A stretch of DNA of 64,000 nt, from NCBI RefSeq assembly GCF_026745355.1, contig NC_079204.1, forward strand, positions 3,777,103 to 3,841,102. Direction: 5' to 3'. This DNA comes from Beta vulgaris subsp. vulgaris. Taxonomy: Eukaryota; Streptophyta; Magnoliopsida; Caryophyllales; Amaranthaceae. Position numbers and translations under genes: made by a program. The stretch's first letter is position 1; the number at the start of each line of letters is the position of its first letter. This document shows positions 56,711 to 64,000 of this stretch, one piece after another. Under the pieces are notes generated by a model. The model saw only the letters and a list, made by a program, of their open reading frames with translations. It was not told the DNA's origin and did no database searches.

Positions 56711-56891
56711 AAAGACTAAAGAATGTTAAAGACATGCAATTACAAAGTCTATCAATAGGAAACTTGGCACCTCTTGTCCTCTTCTTGTTTCTGAAAGTTT
56801 TTTATTTTGGTGAACAAACGCATGCCATTCATTAAGTAGATCCAAATACAAAGTTAATACAATTCGAGATGTACTCAATCAAGCAACAAGA

Positions 56892-57336
56892 GTGACGTAG
56901 GCAGACTAGCGGAGAAGTTCGAAAAGGATTTGCGGAAAAAGGCCTGAACTGTATTGCGGAAAATGGGCCGACGGAGTCCGATTGACTATTGTAATACCTT
57001 TTCGGAAGTGGAACGGCCCAACGAGTCAAACGCACCGCTACGCTGTGACGTATAGGCGTTTTAGGCCATCCGGGTCCGTTTAAGGCCCGAAATCAGCTTT
57101 TTAATTATTTCCGAATTTAATTATTTCCTTAATTTCGTTTTAGGGTTTTGCTTAACGTATTTAAACATTATTAGGTCAATGTTTGGAGGCAGTTTTTTGA
57201 CTTTTAATAATATCACAGAGTTTATACTCTTTCTGGTGGATTTCGGAGTTTTTACAGATTCATCGCTTGTGAATCTGCTTGTTCTTAATTCGAGATTAGT
57301 GCTTGCTAATCTCCATAGTTTCCGACTGCGTCAAAG
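56892..57336 (-). repeat. repeat family D (copy 2, inverted)
   Basis: Inverse counterpart of 29800-30240. The two copies bracket the region from the CNL-1 upstream flank to the CNL-4 upstream flank in opposite orientation. Confidence 0.7.
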
Positions 57337-58235
57337 AGGGAGGGGTAGGTTTTTGAAAGGTTGAGTGGATCGATATTTGGGAGAATAATGGTATTTGAGG
57401 TCTGGAAAGTTTTGTTGAAATAACGAACAAGAGATCTCATCGATTAATACTTCTATTGTATTTCAAATTGACTTCACATTTTCTAGTTTGATTCACAAGT
57501 CCTAAATTCAAATGAATCATTCAATTTTTTTCGAGTTTTTGCACGAAATTTTGTTACTTGCTTAATTGAGTCATAGTTGATAGTAAGTATAGAGATTTTG
57601 CAGCAGTAGAAATGGTATACATTCTGCTTCATGTTCATGTGTAGCGTTGCTGAGACAAAGGTGAAAGTTGTTTGAGTTTGTAAAATTACAGAATTGTCTG
57701 TGACTCTGTGAGTGTGAGTGTACCTTCAAGGTTTATCATATAGGTTGTGTAAAAGTTAGTTCTTCAACAAAAGAATATTCAATATGATTCTTACCAGATA
57801 AGACTTTTTTAAAAGATAGATATATAAATCCAGGTAACGGTAGCTGAGGAAGTTGGAAGGAAAAGATAAGGAAAGTTCATTTTTTGAACATCAGACTATA
57901 ACTCCTAATAGATAACCTGTGACATGAGAGGCTTAATTTACACTCTCCCTGCTCTTGAAAGTTCCTCTTTTACAAGTCGGGTTATGTATTCAATCAGTCC
58001 TTTATTAGGTGTAGCAATTTGACTTTTGCACTATTGTATATTTTGTTTTAATTATCATCGATGATTTATAATAAAAAAATATACATTGGGTTGACTTAGA
58101 TCTATCAACATATATCTTCAATATGAACTTTTTATTATTATTACTTACTAGAAAAATTAAAAATATTAAGGTTCAAAGTATTACATAAACAAGCATGAAA
58201 AGCCAGTTGTTGTAATTAATAGAGAACAAAAGGAA

Positions 58236-58800
58236 TATAGGGCGTGTTCAGCATAAGCTACTTTTTTAGTATTTTAACTTGGTCAAAACACTAATTTGAA
58301 AAAAGGTAATGATACATACAACTCTTAGGGCTGTATATAAGCATTAAATATATTTCTTAAAATGGTATTAAGTTGTAAATTTATGTCACAATCACGCGTC
58401 AATTGATGTAATTAATAATTGAATATCTTAAAATTTCTTCTTTTAGGTTCTTAAATGCAACCCTTAAGGTTGTATTTATCATTTTCCTTGAAAAAATAAT
58501 AGTGTTTGAAAAGGTAGTAGTGTAAGTAGCTTTTAGTAACGTTTGTCAAAAAGCTACAAATAGCTTTAGTGGTGTGACAAAAAAAGGAAAATTATATATT
58601 AAAGTTTTGTTTGAGTTTTCAACTAGTTATTTGTAAACTACTTTGACAGCTTGTTTTACTGAACATCAATATCTTATAGAGCTACTTGGACAGTTAACAG
58701 CTAAAAGCTCCACACCAAACACTAACAGCTACCAGCATAGCTAACAGCTACTCTCACAACTAAAACTACCACCACACCTATTGTTGTCGAACACGCCTAT
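58236..58800. mobile_element. MITE with AGCTAC/CAGCTA-rich interior, family-A MITE nested
   Basis: The ends ATAGGGCGTGTTCAGC and (inverse) ATAGGCGTGTTCGACAAC face each other. The interior has many AACAGCTA, AGCTAC and GCTCCACAC motifs. At 58308-58483 it is interrupted by a family-A MITE whose two ends (AATGATACATACAACTCTTA; inverse AATGATAAATACAACCCTTA) are both present. Confidence 0.65.
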
Positions 58801-58866
58801 GATTAACAGCTAACAGCTCCACACTAACCACTTACAGCTATTGCGCAAATCCTCTTTGAAATTGTT

Positions 58867-59697
58867 TCTTTAGGAGGTAGTTCTTCAGGAGGTCGAGGAA
58901 AGACATTTAGAGATACGTCCAAAATACAATGCCACAGATGTAAACGATCCGGACATTATGCATCAGAATGTCGAACTAAGCTACAGAGTCATCAACAAGA
59001 AGAGCAAGCTAATGTTGCTCAAGCAGAGGAAACATTAGTCTTAGCATGCAAGCAAGGACCGGATACCGAAGCTAGCAATATTTGGTATCTTGACACAGCT
59101 TGTAGTAACCATATGATTGGTAAAAATGAGTTATTCAGCCTCTTGGATGAATCGGTTCAAGGAGAAGCCAATTTTGGGAATAAGACAAAGATCCCTGTTC
59201 AAGGATATGATTTGGTAGGATATATCGATAGTGATTGGGGAGGTGACCTTGAGACACATAAAAGTACATCTGGGTATGTTTTCTACTTAGGAAATGAAAT
59301 TATTTCATGGTCATCTAAAAAACAACCAGTTGTATCTTTATCAACGGCGGAAGCTGAGTATATTGCGGCAACATCAGCAGCATGTCAAGCAATATGGTTA
59401 CGTAGAATGTTAGAAGATCTTAACTATCATCAACCGTCATCAACCACTATAATGTATGATAATAAGTCAGCGATTGCACTTGCAAAAAATCCTGTGTTTC
59501 ACGGAAGAAGCAAGCATATAGATATCCGATTTCATTATATAAGAGAACTGGTGAAACACGAGGAAATCACAATTCAGTATTGCAAGTCCGAAGAACAAGT
59601 TGCAGATATTATGATAAAGCCTTTGAAAGCTGAATTATTTGAAAAGTTTAAAACTATGCTTGGAATCTCAAACTATGCTAGCAAAGGATCAATTTGA
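58867..59697 (+). mobile_element. Copia retrotransposon polyprotein with large internal deletion
   Basis: One open frame joins two distant parts of a Copia polyprotein. The first is the end of gag with a CCHC zinc knuckle ([14 protein letters not shown]) and the start of the protease ([11 protein letters not shown]). At about 59209 it passes directly into the RNase H domain: [14 protein letters not shown], then [31 protein letters not shown] and [11 protein letters not shown]. It stops at [17 protein letters not shown] plus a short tail. Integrase, reverse transcriptase, most of the protease and the gag N-terminus are gone. The fusion is in frame, so an internal deletion probably occurred between short matches. 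The upstream end abuts an unrelated MITE, and no 5' LTR was found. It cannot be autonomous. Confidence 0.88.
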
Positions 59698-59712
59698 TTC
59701 AAATTTGAGGAG

Positions 59713-59949
59713 TGTTGGAAAAACAACAAACTTGGAATCAGGAAATGTTTCTTATTGATAGCAGCTTATGTTTAGCAAAGTTTTTTCGATCCATCAAAAG
59801 CTAATGGATGGAAAACAACATAACTGTAGCCATTAGTTTTTTTTGTATGTTAGTCTCTATATAAATAGCAAATGTAAGTTTGAATAGTCACAATAAAAAA
59901 ACATAAAAAAAATAACAGAGAATTCAATAAAGTTTATTTCATTGTTACA
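59713..59949 (+). repeat. 3' LTR of the Copia element
   Basis: After the stop codon and a purine-rich GAGGAG comes TGTTGGAA, the usual start of plant Copia LTRs. A TATA-like TATATAAATA is at 59858-59867. The end is placed at the CA of GTTACA (59949) by TG...CA rule only, because no second LTR is available for comparison. Confidence 0.6.
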
Positions 59950-60034
59950 ATAATTAATCACTTTCTCCTCCTATATTGCATCTTTATTTTATTTTCATTT
60001 AGGAATTAGCAAATTCGAGTAGGCAAGCGTAGGT

Positions 60035-60436
60035 ATGCATAATCGACTTTCACTTTCTGATATTAGATTATTACAAGTTTTGTCTGAACTTAGAGATAAA
60101 TATAGCTCTTGTTATTTCAATAGTAGTTTGTGGATTGAAACTGATGATCTGGGTGATGATGTGTTGGATGATGAGTTTCGTAATTTGATTGTGGAAGATA
60201 ATAGTGTGGTAAAATGCACTCATATTGAAAAATATCTGGTGATAGATAGATTGCAACACATTTATGACTGTGCTGTTACGGACAATTGTTTTACCCTTAC
60301 ACTGACACTGTCACGTGAGAGCAATTGTAGATTCAATCACATTGCTCAACACCATGAGCTAAAAGAAAATTACACTGTTATTTCATGTAAAGATAATCTT
60401 TTTTTCGAATTAAAGCAATTGTGGGTAAATTACTAA
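60035..60436 (+). other. 133-codon ORF of unknown nature next to the SPO11-like pseudogene
   Basis: It starts MHNRLSLSDIRLLQVLSEL and ends LKQLWVNY. I recognise no domain in it. It runs straight up to the SPO11/TOP6A-like remnant on the same strand and could be its diverged 5' part, or a separate captured piece. The acidic stretch DDLGDDVLDDE is its only compositional mark. There is no sign of splice sites that would make it a separate gene. Confidence 0.3.
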
Positions 60437-60439
60437 GGT

Positions 60440-61076
60440 ACTTGAAGAATGGTATCAAAGTATATCTTCATTCACTTTATCATAGTGTGATGGGGGTATT
60501 ATAATGTTAAGAATATTGAAGATGCATTTTCACGAGATATAAATCATCTTTGCGCGACTTGTGGATGTTTGAGCGAGTCTTTAGGTATTGTTGTAGAGGG
60601 AGTTGGTTATTTTGCAGGCCCTATGACCTTTGTGGCGGGTGATAAAGATTTTCAGGGTTGGTTGAATCTAAATTTGGTGCAGTGTTGGGTGAATGAGTAG
60701 CATTTCCCACTTCCTTAGCCGGACTATCTGATATTATGATCGATAAGGAGACCACTTCTATTATATTATTGGAGAATTTCGCAACCTTCTCAGACCTATG
60801 TATTATGATGTTTCATGTTAGATTCAAAGTGATTCTGATAGCTCTTAAGGGGCAACCTGATTTAATCACTCGTGAATTTGTACATCAAATCACAAATGCT
60901 CATCCTTATTTACCCGTTTTGCTTTAGTGGATTGTGATATTGGAGGATTTCGCATTCTTCATGGGATGAAATATGGAGCTGAGAATATCTCTTTCATGCA
61001 CAAGCTATCTTCATGTGCCAAATTGCAATGGATGGGTTTGAAACCTAGTGATGTTAATACCATAAATATTATGTAA
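60440..61076 (+). pseudogene. broken SPO11 / topoisomerase VI subunit A-like gene
   Basis: Three frames on the plus strand together match the SPO11/TOP6A family. One gives IEDAFSRDINHLCATCGC and ESLGIVVEGVG (60511 to about 60700), the DNA-binding winged-helix end. The second gives IDKETT and LIALKGQPDLITREFV (60736-60927), the start of the Toprim domain, where the family reads VEKE and KGQPD. After a 1-bp loss near 60925 the third gives ALVDCDIGGFRILHGMKYG and LQWMGLKPSD (to the stop at 61074-61076), where the family has LVDxDPYG. The metal-binding Glu is Asp here and the DPYG block is changed. The C-terminal quarter of the family is missing. It is a dead copy; SPO11 paralogues make meiotic breaks and TOP6A acts in endoreduplication, and I cannot say which is the parent. 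Confidence 0.75.
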
Positions 61077-62109
61077 AAGCCAAAAAAGAAAAATTATTCG
61101 CGATTTGGATTAAAAATCAAAATTTAGAAAAATGCGGGCCAAATATTTTTTTTTGGTCTGGACCAAAAATAAAACATTCAAAAAACTTGGACCTAATTAG
61201 GGCCATAATATGTAGGTTCACCCTTATGCTTCCAAAATATCATAAACGAGTCTGATCTTTCATAATCTTAGTATTTAGAACCAATTGTTCAGATTTTCAA
61301 ACCCTAAACTTACTACACTAATAATTTAATTAAATTAGATAAAAAGATAAACCCTAGATTGTAAAATTGATAAGATGATTACAAGAAGAAACAATAAATT
61401 ACCTCAGAAGCTGCTCCATTGGGGGAAACAAGTATGAGAATGCATCTCAATGGAGAACGTTGAGTGCGATTCAATGGAGAACGCTGAGTGCAATTCAGTG
61501 GAGAACGTTGAGTGTGAGGGGAGTAACAAAGCCTACCTTCATCTGATGTTCATCAGTTTTTGTTTGAAAATTTGCCAAATTTTAATTATTTTAAAAAAAA
61601 ACTACCACAAAAAAAATACAAAAAGTTAAGTAATATTTTGAGCTTTTTTAAAAAAAAAAATTTGCCAAATTTTAATTTTTTTTTATTAAAACTGCCGCAG
61701 AAATACATAAAGTTTAAGTAGTGTTAACTATTTTTGTTTTCCGACTAAAATCTCTGGTTGGAATATAAAAATCAATTAATATTCTTCATTTTATAATCAT
61801 TTCTTAAAAATAATAACAAATAACTCTACTCCCGTTTTACTTTGTAGTTAATTTGTCGATTAAATATAGGAATTATGATTTTTGTTTAAAAATTGAAATT
61901 AGGGATTATCAAATTTTTTTAAAAAAAATTAGAGGATTTGGATCAATGAAATGATATTGCTCAATTTAGGGTTACACATTGTTTAATTACGTAGGTTTGT
62001 GGTACCCTATTGGAGATTCTAGACAGAGAACGTAAAAGGGTAGTGCTGTGCAACTGAAAATTTTCACATTTTTTTGGTAGATTTTTCAAAAATTTAAAAA
62101 AAAGTTAAT
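61077..62109. other. gene-free AT-rich stretch
   Basis: Nothing coding was seen. It holds three tandem 24-bp units with TCAATGGAGAACGTTGAGTG at about 61446-61517 and many A/T runs. Confidence 0.55.
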
Positions 62110-62201
62110 TACTCCCTCCGTTTACAAATACAATACCTCTTTTCCTATTCGCGGAGTTTTAGGAGTATAATATAATAATGTGAGTGGAAAAAATTATTTA
62201 T

Positions 62202-63602
62202 AAGTCCGTTTTTGGTGAGACGGTATCACGTTAGTGTTAACGTGAGACCGCTGATGTCAGCATGACATTGACATCAGCGCTAGTGCATCAAACCAACAGC
62301 AGAATTAGTTAAGCGCTTGGATCTACTCCCTCCGTCCCAATTTATTTGCTACATTTGCTTTATCACAAAGACCATGGAAGGAGTGGGGACTATTGCCATA
62401 ACAAGAATTAACAAAAAAGCAAATAGGTAAATTGTGGGACCTATGTACTATATATGAAAATATTTACAAAAACCAAGGAGGGGGTGATGGCAAATTTGTA
62501 AATAAAGTGTTGGACCTATGTACTATACATGGAAATATTTGCAAATGTAGCAAATAAATTGGGACACACCTAAATGGCAAAATGTAGCAAATAAATTGGG
62601 ACGGATGGAGTATTAATTATCCTAACCAAAAATTGATTCTACATGAAATTAATTATAAACAAAAATTGATTCTACATGAAATTGATTCTACATGAAATTA
62701 ATTATAACCAAAAATTGTAACTCATGAAATTAATAAATAATTATTTATATGCTATAATTATACTCTTTCAGTTATTTTATAGACTAAAACTATTAGCCAT
62801 AAAATCGGAACTAAAAAACAAAAAGTCATAACTAATGTAAAAACAATAATAACTAAATACCCAAATATCATAACTATTTATCAGAAAATAAACAACTAAT
62901 AGCCAGAATCACAACTATCAACCATAAAACCATAATTATTAATCACACTTAATAACTAATAACCTAAAAATCATAACTATATATTCGAATTTCATAACTA
63001 TTAAGCAAAAGCTAATTATGAATAAAAAACCATAACTAAGAGCCAAAAATATGTAACTAATTATTAAAATTCCTTAACTAATTGAAAAATTATAACTATA
63101 ACTTAAAAATGACAAAATCAGCACCTTTGAGAATATGTAACCCATCATCTTTATTCTCTCTCGTGGCTTCATCTAAAAGTGCCACATTAGTGTTTTGTTA
63201 TCAAAAGTTTGTCTCATTTCAACAAAATAAATGAAACCCAAAACCCCAACCTATTTCTCTCTCTCACTCACTATCCTTCTCCTCCTTCCTCTACTGCCGT
63301 CCTTTTTGTTGTCGCCTCTGCCAGCGACATTATCGTGCTCTGGTGCTGCTGCTACCATTGGTGCTGTTGTTGGTTGTTTTTAGTCCTATTTTCTCTCTCC
63401 TTTGCTTCTGTGGTGCTGCTGCCACCGTGTTGCCTGTGCTCCTCCTTGTCGCCAGCGTGGGTCTTTTGTGTTGTCGGTGTTCAAGCGAAGCAGCTGCTTC
63501 GTTCCCTTGCATTTGCTGCCCTCGTTCTCTCTCCCCGGGAGGTAAAAAAGGACTCGTCTCACGTTAGTGTTAACGTGAGACGGTCTTTTATAAGACTTTG
63601 TG
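62202..63602. mobile_element. Mutator-like non-autonomous element (1.4 kb), possible gene capture
   Basis: The insert is flanked by a perfect 9-bp duplication ATTATTTAT (62193-62201 and 63603-63611), the target size of Mutator elements. Both ends carry CACGTTAGTGTTAACGTGAG and GAGACGG/GACCGTC within inverted termini. Inside are a Stowaway element (62324-62612), an AT-rich stretch, and a distinctly GC-richer segment (about 63270-63545) with a 136-codon plus-strand ORF from 63209. That segment is CTG/CTC-rich and does not resemble a known protein. It may be a captured gene fragment (Pack-MULE style) or simply low-complexity DNA. Confidence 0.7.
62324..62612. mobile_element. Stowaway MITE nested inside the Mutator-like element
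   Basis: Near-perfect inverted ends TACTCCCTCCGTCCCAATTT and (inverse) AAATTGGGACGGATGGAGTA, continuing into GCTACATTTGC/GCAAATGTAGC-type sequence. TA borders; 289 bp. Confidence 0.85.
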
Positions 63603-64000
63603 ATTATTTATTGTGGTAAAAGTAATGTGGGGACCATTAAAATGAAAGTATGTGAGAGAGAGTAGTGGGGCCCATGAGAGAGAAAATGATAAAGTAATGT
63701 AAGTGGGGTTTAAAGTAAGAGAGCGAAATAATAAAATATTAGATAAAGTTACTAAATAAGAAAAGAGGTCTTATATTTGTAAACGGACGAATATGGAAAC
63801 GAGGTCTTATATTTGTAAACGGAGGGAGTAAAAGGCAATTGTTTTTAAGGTGACTGAAATTTTCAGCTACCAAATATAGCATCTCAATTTAAAAATTGAC
63901 TGAAATTGAGTTGCTATCAAATATAGCATCTCAATTTAAGGTGCTGAAATTTTCAGCTACCTTATCAGTTTCAGCTTTATTTCATCTTATGTTCCTAAAC

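Larger units (their letters stand above)
55941..58235. other. gene-free stretch upstream of CNL-4
   Basis: It begins with the CNL-4 5' flank and holds a Stowaway-like element (56458-56710) and repeat family D (56892-57336). The rest, about 57340-58235, is AT-rich without recognisable genes. Confidence 0.55.
62110..63830. mobile_element. Stowaway MITE split by a Mutator-like element
   Basis: The outer ends TACTCCCTCCGTTTACAAAT and (inverse) ATTTGTAAACGGAGGGAGTA belong together. Taking out 62202-63602 and one target copy leaves about 311 bp, a normal Stowaway size. Near the right end GAGGTCTTATATTTGTAAAC occurs twice, a small local duplication. Confidence 0.8.

Noticed and set aside
63209..63619. 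136-codon Cys/Leu-rich ORF treated as a gene
   Set aside because: It lies in a Mutator-like element, crosses its right border, and is low-complexity; kept only as a possible captured fragment.
1..64000. CRISPR arrays, rRNA, bacterial operons
   Set aside because: No regular spacer-repeat arrays or ribosomal segments were seen; all evidence is for plant nuclear DNA.

Overview
The window is nuclear DNA of a flowering plant, almost certainly a eudicot: spliced genes with GT-AG introns, coiled-coil NB-ARC-LRR (CNL) immune-receptor genes, and a dense layer of plant transposons (Stowaway, Tourist, hAT and Mutator-like elements, Copia, truncated LINEs). The style of the CNLs and of the small repeats makes Caryophyllales/Amaranthaceae (spinach, beet, quinoa relatives) my best guess. 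That is an impression from memory and I could not test it.

Layout. 1-9.0 kb: intergenic, AT-rich, repeats only. 9.0-14.2 kb (minus): a six-exon gene for a nuclear speckle RNA-binding protein (NSR/RBP1 family, one RRM) with an in-frame 18-bp tandem repeat. 16.7-18.4 kb (plus): a two-exon Yippee-like zinc-binding protein whose intron holds several small transposons. About 20.2-29.1 kb and 33.0-41.0 kb: two copies of one segmental duplication. Each copy holds, in order, a near-identical Yippee-like gene (plus), a decayed NLR fragment (minus) and a large CNL (minus). In copy 1 the CNL is open, but a hAT-type MITE has replaced its C-terminal tail. In copy 2 the CNL is a pseudogene (frameshift in the coiled coil, early stop, lost 3' end). 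45.3-48.1 kb and 52.6-55.9 kb (minus): two more distant, intronless CNLs of the same clade, 959 and 1087 aa. 56-64 kb: transposon-rich DNA with an internally deleted Copia element and its 3' LTR, a broken SPO11/topoisomerase VI-A-like gene, and nested MITEs including a 1.4-kb Mutator-like element inside a Stowaway element.

How it fits together. This is an NLR cluster, all receptors on the minus strand, growing by tandem and segmental duplication and eroding by indels and transposon insertion. The Yippee-like genes lie inside the duplicated block and were probably copied as passengers, although the repeated Yippee-NLR neighbourhood is worth checking in relatives. Target-site duplications can be read directly for many insertions, which gives a relative history: several TEs are present in only one copy of the duplication and so probably post-date it. 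I saw no tRNA, rRNA or CRISPR features and no clearly new multi-gene system. The most interesting items are the duplicated Yippee-NLR block, the TE-rewritten receptor tail, the unusual NB-ARC residues, and a very small LTR-type element.
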